A stretch of DNA of 57,683 bases from Candidatus Aenigmatarchaeota archaeon (GTDB lineage Archaea; Aenigmatarchaeota; Aenigmatarchaeia; JACPZZ01), in contig JACPAF010000003.1 in NCBI GenBank assembly GCA_016180965.1, forward strand, positions 1 to 57,683, read 5' to 3'. Positions within the stretch are counted from its first letter, which is position 1, and every line of letters begins with the position of its first letter. Both the position numbers and the translations under genes were made by a program. Positions 40,907 to 48,275 of this stretch are shown one piece after another. The notes under the pieces are model-generated. The model saw only the letters and a program-made list of their open reading frames with translations. It did no database searches and was not told the origin of the DNA.

Positions 40907-41083
40907 ATGAAATGCACATTCTGCGGAAATAATATTGAAGCGGGCACGGGTAAAGCCATAGTAAGAAAAGACGGTTCTATGATAACTTTCTGCGGGACGA
41001 AATGCGAGCGCAACCATAAGATCAGGAACCCTTTGAAAATCAAGTGGACGGAAGGGCATAGAAAAGCGTCTAACAAAGTGTGA
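40907..41083 (+). CDS. rpl24e: Ribosomal protein eL24
   Basis: This 58-residue 50S protein has zinc-binding cysteines C3-x2-C6 and C29-x3-C33 (MKCTFCGNN and TFCGTKCERN) and the conserved RNPLKIKWTEGHRK tail. It starts with ATG one base after the eS28 stop and ends TGA overlapping the Bud32 GTG start (GTGA). Confidence 0.95.
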   Translation: MKCTFCGNNIEAGTGKAIVRKDGSMITFCGTKCERNHKIRNPLKIKWTEGHRKASNKV

Positions 41084-41733
41084 TTTGCGTGCTGATGAAA
41101 AGAGGCGCCGAGGCAATTGTTAGTTCTGTGTTTTTTGACGGCATTGATTCCGTTTTAAAAGAACGTGTCAGGAAAAATTACAGGGTTGAAGAGCTGGATA
41201 AAAAATTACGTTCGCAGAGAACAAGATCCGAGGCGAGAATAACCGGTGAAGCGAGGCGCGCGGGCGTTAAAACAGCGGCCATCTATTCAACGGACGAAAA
41301 AAATTTCAGGATATATTTCGAACTTTTGGACGGAGTTTTGCTCAAAAATGTTTTTAACTCCTCGGATGAACGTAAAATGGAAATCGCGAAAAAATGGGGT
41401 TTGTCTGTTGCGAAACTTCATGCTGCGGGGATAATACACGGAGATTTGACTACGTCTAATATGATCGTAATGAACGATGAATTGTATTTCATCGATTTTG
41501 GTCTTGCCTTTTTTTCCAAAAGGGAAGAGGATAAGGCGGAAGACATTAATTTATTACGCCAGTCCATAGAAGCGACGCACAGCGAATTTGCGGAGTTGAT
41601 ATGGAAGCATTTCCTTGCCGGATATTCGACATATTCAAACAACACCAATACGGTAAAACGGGCAGCGGAGATAGGTTCGAGAGGACGTTATTCGAAACGA
41701 ACTTTTCCAAAAAGTTCGATCAAAAGAGAATGA
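41080..41733 (+). CDS. bud32: Bud32 kinase/ATPase of the KEOPS complex
   Basis: A small atypical kinase that works with Kae1 in t6A modification of tRNAs. It has GAEA near residue 9-12, E58 as the likely ion-pair glutamate, the catalytic IIHGDLTTSNMIV (D122, N127) and IDFGLAF (D139). The canonical family terminus R-G-R-Y is at about 201-204; 13 further residues ending KRE come entirely from a family 3 hairpin, which also supplies the stop. The GTG at 41080 overlaps the eL24 stop; the ATG at 41095 is the alternative start. No kae1 gene is adjacent. Confidence 0.92.
   Translation: MICVLMKRGAEAIVSSVFFDGIDSVLKERVRKNYRVEELDKKLRSQRTRSEARITGEARRAGVKTAAIYSTDEKNFRIYFELLDGVLLKNVFNSSDERKMEIAKKWGLSVAKLHAAGIIHGDLTTSNMIVMNDELYFIDFGLAFFSKREEDKAEDINLLRQSIEATHSEFAELIWKHFLAGYSTYSNNTNTVKRAAEIGSRGRYSKRTFPKSSIKRE
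41698..41733 (+). repeat. Family 3 hairpin forming the 3' end of bud32
   Basis: CGAACTTTT/AAAAGTTCG (41698-41706 with 41710-41718) is followed by ATCAAAAGAGAATGA, whose TGA is the bud32 stop. The rps5 copy ends AACAAAAAAGAGAATGA in the same frame, so both genes end in -KRE. Confidence 0.8.
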
Positions 41734-41781
41734 CAAAAACACCGGGCAAGCCTTTAAAAATAATGGACGCGTGATATTTCT

Positions 41782-42018
41782 GTGAAAAACCTCAAAAAGC
41801 TGATTAAAGGCGAAAAGCCTGGATTTTATGATTTGGCGGAAGAGGTTGCCATTCTCGGTTTGATAATAGGCGCATTGTTATTGGTTGCCGGCATAATCTT
41901 GTCTGCATTCGCCCCGGCCGGTTTCGCTGCATTATCGGCCATGTTGGGGGCTTTATTAAGCTTCCTGTCATTAATTTTTATGGCCATTCTTTGGTTCGCC
42001 AAAGACGGTTTTAGGTGA
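41782..42018 (+). CDS. Small two-helix membrane protein
   Basis: This 78-residue protein starts GTG. After a basic N-terminus come two hydrophobic helices (about 24-46 and 49-72) separated by a short APAGFA turn, ending in KDGFR. It lies between bud32 and rps5 on the same strand. No family is recognised; the gap to rps5 is 46 bases. Confidence 0.6.
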   Translation: MKNLKKLIKGEKPGFYDLAEEVAILGLIIGALLLVAGIILSAFAPAGFAALSAMLGALLSFLSLIFMAILWFAKDGFR

Positions 42019-42064
42019 ACGACAAAGCTTAAGTTAACACAACTGTTATAATAGGAAGATAAAA

Positions 42065-42892
42065 ATGGAAGAAAAGGCCAAGGAAATTCTGGACAAAGAG
42101 AAGATTGAAAGCGTGGCCGCGGTTGAACAGGCTGTGGATGCGGTTGTAGAACCTGTTGCGCCTGTCGATGCTGTCAAAGAGGAGATAGTTCCGGAAGATG
42201 TCAAAAATTTACACCCTTCTTTGGATAAATGGAAGCCAAAAACTAAACTTGGAAAGGAAGTGATGGAAGGCAAATGGGACATACGAACTGTTTTACAAAA
42301 CGGCATAAAGATCAAGGAATTCCAAATTGTGGATAAATTGCTGCCGGAACTGGGCCATGAAATTATTTACATCGGCGGTTCGCCCGGAAAGGGAGGAGGC
42401 AGCCAAAGGACAATTACTAAAAAAACCGCGAGAATGCACAAATCCGGACGACGTTTCAGGATATCATCCCTTGTTGTAGTTGGAACTGGAGACGGCATTA
42501 TTGGGGTCGGGCAAGGCACCGGCAAAGAACACCGCAATGCGATTGAAAAAGCAGTTGAGCACGCCAAACTCAATTTAATGCTGATAAAAAGAGGCTGTGG
42601 TTCTTGGCAATGCAGTTGCGGACAGCCGCATTCATTACCTTTGCGCGGTTTCGGAAGGGCCGGCTCAGTAACAGTGGAATTAAAACCCGCGCCAAGAGGA
42701 ACAGGCCTTGCTATGAGCGACGACTTAAAAAAGATCATGAAAGCTGCCGGAGTAAAGGATGCGTGGAGCCGTACTAGCGGAAACACGTCGGCGAGAACAA
42801 ATTTGATCAAGGCGGGTTTTAATGCGTTAAAAAGCATGAACAACATGAAACAACCTTTTTTGGAAAAAAAGGTTGAACAAAAAAGAGAATGA
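42065..42892 (+). CDS. rps5: Ribosomal protein uS5
   Basis: This 30S protein of the decoding region has the dsRBD-like KEFQIVDKLLPELGHEIIYIG followed by the S5 fold GDGIIGVGQGTGKEHRNAIEKA and LKPAPRGTGL. At 275 residues it is longer than usual: about 45 acidic, alanine/valine-rich residues precede the conserved part. The last 15 residues (from KQPFLEKK to KRE) are encoded by a family 3 hairpin that also gives the stop. It is coupled to uL30 by ATGA. Confidence 0.95.
   Translation: MEEKAKEILDKEKIESVAAVEQAVDAVVEPVAPVDAVKEEIVPEDVKNLHPSLDKWKPKTKLGKEVMEGKWDIRTVLQNGIKIKEFQIVDKLLPELGHEIIYIGGSPGKGGGSQRTITKKTARMHKSGRRFRISSLVVVGTGDGIIGVGQGTGKEHRNAIEKAVEHAKLNLMLIKRGCGSWQCSCGQPHSLPLRGFGRAGSVTVELKPAPRGTGLAMSDDLKKIMKAAGVKDAWSRTSGNTSARTNLIKAGFNALKSMNNMKQPFLEKKVEQKRE
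42851..42892 (+). repeat. Family 3 hairpin forming the 3' end of rps5
   Basis: CAACCTTTTTT/AAAAAAGGTTG (42851-42861 with 42865-42875, one extra A) is followed by AACAAAAAAGAGAATGA. The TGA is the rps5 stop and the preceding ATG begins uL30. Stem bases differ from the bud32 copy at paired positions, keeping the fold. Confidence 0.8.
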
Positions 42893-43260
42893 TTTTTATG
42901 TATATTGCAGTACGATTGCGCGGGCATGCGGGAGTAAAAGGCGACATTGAAGAGACTATGTTGCTGCTTGGTTTGAAGACTCCTAATACGTGCGTTATAA
43001 TCCCCGAAAATGTGGTTAACCGGGGGATGCTGAATAAGGTTAAGGATTATGTGGCCTGGGGAGAGGTTGACGAAAAAACCGCTGTCACATTCGGAGTGAA
43101 GGAAAAAGATGCAAAAACAATACTTCATTTTAGCCCGCCTTCCAAGGGTTTCAGAAGCCTAAAATTACATTATCCAAAAGGCGATTTGGGATACCGCGGA
43201 AAAGCGATCGGCGAATTCGTAAGGACTTTTGGAAAATTTGATCATAAGAATGGTGTATAA
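42889..43260 (+). CDS. rpl30: Ribosomal protein uL30
   Basis: This 123-residue archaeal-length uL30 has the conserved AVRLRGHAGVKGDIEETMLLLGLKTPNTCVI at the start, then the archaeal extension with GRSS-like FGVKEKDAK and SPPSKGFRSLK. The ATG at 42889 overlaps the uS5 stop and lies inside the family 3 element; the ATG at 42898 is also possible. Order uS5-uL30-uL15-SecY is the archaeal spc operon end. Confidence 0.93.
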   Translation: MIFMYIAVRLRGHAGVKGDIEETMLLLGLKTPNTCVIIPENVVNRGMLNKVKDYVAWGEVDEKTAVTFGVKEKDAKTILHFSPPSKGFRSLKLHYPKGDLGYRGKAIGEFVRTFGKFDHKNGV

Positions 43261-43263
43261 ATA

Positions 43264-43653
43264 ATGGCAAGAAAAGAAAAGAAAACAAAATTCATGCGCG
43301 GTTTGCATACTCACGGGCACGGCAATAAGAAGAAATGGAGAGGCGCCGGTTCACGGGGAGGCCGCGGTGAAGCGGGCAAATACCATCATAAAAAAACATG
43401 GGCAATGAGATGGGGCAAGGTCAACATCAAGAAAGGTTTCACTTCGATAGGCAGGAAAGAAAAGAGCGTCATAAACGTGGGTGAAATCGAAGATCTCGCA
43501 AAAAATAATTCAATAAATCTTATAGAACTTGGCTATGATAAAGTCCTTGGTTCCGGCGAAATAAAGCGCGCTATCAAGGTGGAGGCCGTTGAATTTTCCA
43601 AGATTGCCAAAGAAAAGATAGAAAAAGCGGGCGGCCAGGCGATCCAGAAATGA
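43264..43653 (+). CDS. rpl15: Ribosomal protein uL15
   Basis: This 129-residue protein has the glycine- and basic-rich N-terminus RGLHTHGHGNKKKWRGAGSRGG and the C-terminal globular part GYDKVLGSGEIKRAIKVEAVEFSKIAKEKIEKAGG. It is typical in length for archaea, starts three bases after uL30 and overlaps the SecY start by four bases. Confidence 0.96.
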   Translation: MARKEKKTKFMRGLHTHGHGNKKKWRGAGSRGGRGEAGKYHHKKTWAMRWGKVNIKKGFTSIGRKEKSVINVGEIEDLAKNNSINLIELGYDKVLGSGEIKRAIKVEAVEFSKIAKEKIEKAGGQAIQK

Positions 43654-45206
43654 TTCTTGAGCCTTTATTCAAATTTTTACCTTCTGTAAAAAAGCCGACG
43701 GAAAAACAGTCGTTGAGCAAAAAATTAAAGTGGACAGGCATAATGCTGCTGCTTTATTTTGCAATGTCGCACGTGACGGTTTACGGCGTTTCTGAAACTG
43801 CTTTGCAGCGTTTCGCTTTCCTCGAGCTGATATTGGGATCGAGATTCGGGTCATTGATGACACTCGGTATCGGGCCCATAGTAACTGCGTCAATAATTTT
43901 GCAGCTTATGGTCGGTTCGAAGATAATAAACTGGGACCTTTCCAAGCGCGACCAAAAATTAAAATTTGAATCCACGCAAAAACTTTTGGCAATAGTTATC
44001 ACAGTCATCGAAGCGGTTGCATACGTTTCTTTCGGAGCGGTTCCGGCGAAAGCGGGAGCTTCTGCAATGCTTGTCATACTTTTGATATTGCAGCTTTCGC
44101 TGGGCGGTTGGTTAGTCATATTGATGGATGAAATCGTTACGAAATGGGGTTTCGGTTCCGGAATAAGCTTGTTCATCGCAGCAGGCGTTTCGAGCCAGAT
44201 AATCATACACATGATAAACCCGCTGGCGCCGTGCGTCGACAACCCGCTGAAATTGTGCATACCCGACGAGACGAATAAGCCTGCCGGACTTCTGCCAAAC
44301 GCATTGTTAAGTTTGTTGTCGGGAAATGTTGCGGATGCATCGGCGAACCTTATACCTATATTTTCCACGTTGATTGTTTTCTTAATCGTAATCTATGCGC
44401 AAGCGATTCGCGTTGAAATACCATTAGCTTTCGGCTATTTCCGCGGTTTCGGAAGAAGCTGGCCTTTGAAATTCATTTACACCAGCAACATTCCGGTGAT
44501 ATTAACAGCCGCGCTGATCGCGAACGTCCAGGTCATGGGCGCGTTAATGGCAGCTAAGGGTTTACCGATACTCGGGACGTTTGATGCCAACAACTCACCA
44601 ACGGGCGGGCTTGTATTTTTGCTTTCCGTGCCCAGAGAGCTTCCAATACAGACTGTGATGCTGACTGTGGGGATTTTCGCGGTTTTGGGCGCGCTGTTTT
44701 CCGTTTACTACCTTAAAAAATATCTTTTGGAAACCACGTTGCTTTCGGCTTTGTTGGGTGTAATAGCCTGGCATTTCGGGTTCCAGGCGCTCGGCTTTAC
44801 TGCGGCGACGGCGTTAACCGCGCAAAGCGTGCTAAGGTTATTCACTTACACTTTGTTCCTAACAGCAGGCTCGGTGTTATTTTCAATATTCTGGGTTAAC
44901 ACGGCTAATATGAATTCGGAGAGCGTGGCAAAACAGATACAATCCATAGGCATGCAAATTCCTGGATTCCGCCGCGACCCGCGCATCATAGAATCGGTTC
45001 TGGACAAATACATACCAAACCTTGCTGTGTTGGGAGGAGTGTTTATAGGAATTTTGGCTGCGTTCGCAGACTCGGTTAACGCATTAGGAACAGGCACAGG
45101 TATCCTATTAACTGTAATGATAATATACAGCATGTACGAACAGCTCGGCGCGCAACAGATGGAGGATATGCACCCGGCGATAAGGAAGATGTTCGGTAAG
45201 GAATAG
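43650..45206 (+). CDS. secY: Preprotein translocase subunit SecY
   Basis: The protein-conducting channel, 518 residues with ten transmembrane helices. The N-terminal ...SKKLKWTGIMLLLYFAMS helix, the plug-region ILGSRFGSLMTLGIGP and cytoplasmic loop LAFGYFRGFGRSWPLKFIY are recognisable. It follows uL15 with ATGA coupling and precedes adkA and DUF106, a conserved archaeal arrangement. Confidence 0.97.
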   Translation: MILEPLFKFLPSVKKPTEKQSLSKKLKWTGIMLLLYFAMSHVTVYGVSETALQRFAFLELILGSRFGSLMTLGIGPIVTASIILQLMVGSKIINWDLSKRDQKLKFESTQKLLAIVITVIEAVAYVSFGAVPAKAGASAMLVILLILQLSLGGWLVILMDEIVTKWGFGSGISLFIAAGVSSQIIIHMINPLAPCVDNPLKLCIPDETNKPAGLLPNALLSLLSGNVADASANLIPIFSTLIVFLIVIYAQAIRVEIPLAFGYFRGFGRSWPLKFIYTSNIPVILTAALIANVQVMGALMAAKGLPILGTFDANNSPTGGLVFLLSVPRELPIQTVMLTVGIFAVLGALFSVYYLKKYLLETTLLSALLGVIAWHFGFQALGFTAATALTAQSVLRLFTYTLFLTAGSVLFSIFWVNTANMNSESVAKQIQSIGMQIPGFRRDPRIIESVLDKYIPNLAVLGGVFIGILAAFADSVNALGTGTGILLTVMIIYSMYEQLGAQQMEDMHPAIRKMFGKE

Positions 45207-45213
45207 TATTTAA

Positions 45214-45242
45214 CCCTTTTCTTTTGAAAAAGAAAAGCTTTA
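45214..45242 (+). other. Hairpin between secY and adkA
   Basis: CTTTTCTTTT pairs with AAAAGAAAAG (45216-45225 with 45228-45237) just before the adkA ATG. It resembles family 3 in its T/A stem but lacks the following ATCAAAA. It could mask the adkA start, which has no separate ribosome site. Confidence 0.45.
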
Positions 45243-45851
45243 ATGGAAAAGAAAATATGTGATCTTATGCCATTGGTAATTCTTGCGGGCGCTCCGGGCG
45301 TTGGAAAAACAACAGTCCAGAATGTGGCTTTGGAACAATTGCAGACTGTTAAACCGGTTAAAGTCGCGACATTCGGGGATTACATGTTTGAGATAGCTAG
45401 TCGTGATCGACTGGTTACGAACAGGGACGAAATGCGCACTAAAATACCGCGCGAAAAATACAAAGACCTGCAGAGAAAAGCGGCGGAACAGATAGCGCGC
45501 GATGCGAAAGACCGAAATATTATTGTTAACACGCATTTGTCCATGGTTACGTCGTTTGGTTTGATTCCAGGATTGCCGTTGGAGATTTTGAAACTCCTTG
45601 ACCCGAAGATCATAATTATCGTTGAAGCGGATCCTTCGGAAATATCATTGAGGCAAAAGGAGGATAAGGATCGCGAAAGATCGGATTTCGGTGACGCCAG
45701 CAAGCTTGAAGCTTTCCAGAATTATTCCCGTTCATGCGCGGCGGCCTATTCGGTTGTGCAGAACATACCCGTGAAAATCATAATCAACAAGCAGGGAAAA
45801 ATACGCGACTCTTCCAACGAATTGATAGAGGTTTTGAAAAATGTTTTTTGA
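45243..45851 (+). CDS. adkA: Adenylate kinase, archaeal AdkA type
   Basis: It converts AMP and ATP to two ADP. This 202-residue protein has Walker A GAPGVGKT (16-23), the AMP-site RDEMRTKIPREKYKDLQRKAAEQIA and the late RQKEDKDRERSDFGDA lid. Archaeal AdkA lacks the bacterial zinc lid, as here. An internal ATG at 45267 would start nearer to the P-loop and may be the true start. It overlaps DUF106 by 11 bases. Confidence 0.92.
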   Translation: MEKKICDLMPLVILAGAPGVGKTTVQNVALEQLQTVKPVKVATFGDYMFEIASRDRLVTNRDEMRTKIPREKYKDLQRKAAEQIARDAKDRNIIVNTHLSMVTSFGLIPGLPLEILKLLDPKIIIIVEADPSEISLRQKEDKDRERSDFGDASKLEAFQNYSRSCAAAYSVVQNIPVKIIINKQGKIRDSSNELIEVLKNVF

Positions 45852-46308
45852 GAGCCAGATGAACATCATTTTCGCCCCATTGATAGCCGGCGGCATGTTT
45901 TTCGCACTTACCGCCATTTCTGTTTTGATGTCTTCAATTACGACGGTTTTTTACAGGATTTTTGTGGACCAGTCTTCGATGAAAGAGGTCAGGAAAAACA
46001 TGGAAACTTACCGCGAAGCCGCAAACAAGTACCAAAAAGAAAATGACATTGCGAAAATGAACGAAAATGTCTCCAAAATGATGGAATTAAACAAGAAATA
46101 TTTTTCATTGTCTACGAAGCCGTTGTTATTTTCTTTAATAATTTTTGCCGTGGTTTTTCCTTGGATGGGTAAAGAATTTATCGGTGTGACAGTTAATCTC
46201 CCTATTTCTGTGCCGTTTATCGGAAATAACGTCGGCTGGTTCGGCTGGTATTTCCTGCTTGCTGTGCCGTCGAGCGTGATAATGCGCAAGCTTCTGGACG
46301 TGCAATAA
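45841..46308 (+). CDS. DUF106/EMC3-like membrane insertase
   Basis: This 155-residue archaeal YidC/Oxa1-superfamily protein has three hydrophobic helices and, between the first and second, a long charged cytoplasmic coiled coil (SSMKEVRKNMETYREAANKYQKEND ... VSKMMELNKKYF). That layout is diagnostic. It inserts membrane proteins with or beside SecY. Position after SecY-AdkA is the classical archaeal one. Confidence 0.92.
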   Translation: MFFESQMNIIFAPLIAGGMFFALTAISVLMSSITTVFYRIFVDQSSMKEVRKNMETYREAANKYQKENDIAKMNENVSKMMELNKKYFSLSTKPLLFSLIIFAVVFPWMGKEFIGVTVNLPISVPFIGNNVGWFGWYFLLAVPSSVIMRKLLDVQ

Positions 46309-46348
46309 TAAAAATTGGTTTTAAAAACCTCCCCGCTTAATAAATTTT

Positions 46349-46957
46349 GTGATAAAGGCTGTAATTTTTGATCTTGGCGGGGTTTGTTTTTTTGATGCGA
46401 CTCAGCGGGTTATTGATATGTTGAAATCGGACTACGGAGTGGATGAGGTTAAAGCCTATTCTGTATTATCCCCTAAATCAGAGATGGGAAAACTTTACCG
46501 CAGGGGAATGATAACTGCGAAAGAGTTTTGGACAGCCGCTTTGAAAGAGCTGAGCGTTAAAGAAAATTATGACAAATTCCTAAAATTGTGGGTTGATTCG
46601 CCGGAAATGGAAGGTACGGTTGAGATAGTGCGTAAACTTAAACAAAACGGATTGAAATTGTTTTTCCTTTCCGACAATATCAAGGAGCGGGCGGACATAC
46701 TGGATAAAAAATTTGGAGTGATGAAATATTTTGACGGCGGAATATTCTCGAATTTAGTCGGTAAAATAAAACCAGACGGTGAGGATGTTTTTTTGATGGC
46801 GCTGGATAAGACTGGAGAAGTTGCGGCTGATGTCGTTTTTGTGGACGATAAAGAGAAAAATGTCGACACTGCCAGAGGCGTCGGGATGAAGGTTATACAT
46901 TTTAAGAATCCGGCCCAACTAGAAAAAGAGTTGAAATTGTTGGGAGTCAAATTTTAG
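46349..46957 (+). CDS. HAD-superfamily hydrolase
   Basis: This 202-residue protein has HAD motif I FDLGGV with nucleophile D8, motif II FFLSDN, and motif III/IV KIKPDGEDVF and FVDDKEKNV. The cap lies after motif I. The DLGG form of motif I places it near the epoxide-hydrolase N-terminal/haloacid type rather than the DxDGT kinases. The substrate is unknown. GTG start, 40 bases after DUF106; nine bases before cbf5. Confidence 0.88.
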   Translation: MIKAVIFDLGGVCFFDATQRVIDMLKSDYGVDEVKAYSVLSPKSEMGKLYRRGMITAKEFWTAALKELSVKENYDKFLKLWVDSPEMEGTVEIVRKLKQNGLKLFFLSDNIKERADILDKKFGVMKYFDGGIFSNLVGKIKPDGEDVFLMALDKTGEVAADVVFVDDKEKNVDTARGVGMKVIHFKNPAQLEKELKLLGVKF

Positions 46958-46965
46958 CTGATTTT

Positions 46966-47916
46966 ATGATAACGAAAGAAGACTCAGTCACGAATGATAA
47001 ATACGGCACCCGCGCCGAAAAAAGAACCATCGAACAATTGATGGAGTACGGCGTAATTAATTTGAATAAACCGCAAGGGCCGACGAGCCACCAAACTGTT
47101 GCGTGGATAAGGGATATGTTGAAATTAAAAAAAGTCTCTCACACAGGCACTATAGACCCGATGGTGAGCGGTGTTTTAGTTGTAATGTTAAATGAGTCGG
47201 TTAAAGCTACGGAATTGATAGGCCACGAAGAGAAGGAATATGCCGCTTTGATGCATGTGCACCAGCAGCTTCCGAAGGAAGTTGTGGAAAAATCCATAAA
47301 AAAATTCATTGGCAAGATAAAACAATTACCGCCGTTGAAATCCGCTGTCGCGCGCCGCGAGCGCATACGCGAAATAATGGATATACAGGTATTGGAAATA
47401 AACGGCAAGGACGTATTGTTCAAGGTCAAATGCGAAGCGGGCACATACATACGGCGCTTAGTCGACGATATCGGCAAGGATTTGAAATGCGGCGCGCACA
47501 TGGCCGAGCTGCGAAGAACGCGCGCGGGCATTTTCCGTGAAAACTATTCTTTTACGATGCACGAATTGAAGGATGCGTGGGAGATTTACAAGGAAAACGG
47601 AGATGACACAAGATTAAGGAAAATAATAAAGCCGTTGGAAGATATTCTATATGCGTTAAAGATTAAAAAAGTAATTGTTAAAGATTCTGCTGTAAATAAG
47701 ATTTGCAACGGCGCTGCTGTCGGGGTTAACGGAATCGCGAGCTTGGATGAAGGAATATCGAAGGGCGATAGAATTGTTATTTTATCGCTGAAAGGCGAGG
47801 TTGTTGCGATTGCGACGTCGCTAATGAGTTCCAATGAAATGGCCAAAGCCGATCGTGGCTTGGCAGCGAAAACAGACCGCGTTTTGATGAAATTGAATAC
47901 GTATCCGTATATGTAA
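46966..47916 (+). CDS. cbf5: tRNA/rRNA pseudouridine synthase Cbf5
   Basis: The catalytic subunit of H/ACA RNPs, 316 residues. The catalytic aspartate D64 is in SHTGTIDPMVSGVL, which replaces the usual HSGTLDPKVTG. GVINLNKPQGPTSHQ precedes it and RRLVDDIGKDLKCGAHMAELRRTRAG follows. A PUA domain (CNGAAVGVNGIASLDEGISKGDRI) closes the chain. Nop10 and L7Ae partners are encoded in the window. A family 3 hairpin begins at the stop codon. Confidence 0.95.
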   Translation: MITKEDSVTNDKYGTRAEKRTIEQLMEYGVINLNKPQGPTSHQTVAWIRDMLKLKKVSHTGTIDPMVSGVLVVMLNESVKATELIGHEEKEYAALMHVHQQLPKEVVEKSIKKFIGKIKQLPPLKSAVARRERIREIMDIQVLEINGKDVLFKVKCEAGTYIRRLVDDIGKDLKCGAHMAELRRTRAGIFRENYSFTMHELKDAWEIYKENGDDTRLRKIIKPLEDILYALKIKKVIVKDSAVNKICNGAAVGVNGIASLDEGISKGDRIVILSLKGEVVAIATSLMSSNEMAKADRGLAAKTDRVLMKLNTYPYM

Positions 47917-47950
47917 AACCTTTTTGATAAAAAGGTTTATCAAAAAAAAT
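47916..47950 (+). repeat. Family 3 hairpin after cbf5
   Basis: AAACCTTTTT/AAAAAGGTTT (47916-47925 with 47929-47938) is followed by ATCAAAAAAAAT. Read on the minus strand the same A-run is a T-run just after the tRNA-Ser gene and may end its transcript. The stem overlaps the cbf5 stop codon. Confidence 0.7.
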
Positions 47951-47987
47951 CAGGCGCCGAGGAAGGGATTTGAACCCTTACGGAGCA

Positions 47988-48035
47988 AACGTCGACTGAA
48001 GCATACCGTATACTGCATCGGTATGCTTCTAGCTG
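47988..48035 (-). other. Variable-arm intron of tRNA-Ser(UCN), a family 1 palindrome
   Basis: On the tRNA strand AGCTAGAAGCATACCG and CGGTATGCTTCAGTC form the family 1 hairpin with loop ATGCAGTATA. The junction resembles that of tRNA-Ser(GCT): CGU/ACG, bulges AAC and UUU. Removal leaves GGGGC-GUAAAU-GCUCC. The flank CAGTCGACGT is shared with the other Ser intron. Confidence 0.75.
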
Positions 48036-48057
48036 TTTACGCCCCACCGGATTTCTA

Positions 48058-48167
48058 AGGCTCCAAACTTAAAGGATTCCTCATTTCGCCGCCATGATCA
48101 GAATCAAGCCTTGATGTCATAGCCTCTCAAGTATCGCCTATGCGCCAATCATCTCTGGCATCAGCAT
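48058..48167 (-). other. Anticodon-loop intron of tRNA-Ser(UCN), about 110 nt
   Basis: Its ends cannot be fixed to the base. A 7-bp helix forms between exon AUGCGCC and intron GGCGCAU, which may compete with the tRNA fold before splicing. Two CTGA boxes and one ATGAGGA occur but not in a convincing box C/D order. No family 1 stem is present. Confidence 0.45.
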
Positions 48168-48194
48168 ATCCGGCGCATTTAACCTGGTTCTGCC

Positions 48195-48275
48195 ATCGAT
48201 CAGACCGAAGCACATTTCCGGCTGAAGCATGTCCTATGGCACGCTTCGGTTTACGTTGTGCTTCCGATGGCCCGC
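48195..48275 (-). other. Intron between acceptor stem and D-arm of tRNA-Ser(UCN)
   Basis: Cutting GU|G and AU|G joins GCCGAGGU to GGCAGAACC, the normal U8-G9-D-arm order. CGA/UCG can form the central helix. Inside is ACCGAAGC paired with GCTTCGGT and a fragment ATGCTTCAGC of the family 1 arm. A second copy of GCCGAGG stands three bases upstream of the tRNA 5' end. Confidence 0.6.

Noticed and set aside
41698-42892. Family 3 hairpins as simple transcription terminators
   Set aside because: They lie inside an operon, two are within coding sequence, and an A-run rather than a T-run follows on the coding strand.
48058-48167. Box C/D RNA inside the tRNA-Ser anticodon intron
   Set aside because: CTGA and ATGAGGA boxes are present but in the wrong order or spacing for a C/D pair, so it is only mentioned in the intron entry.
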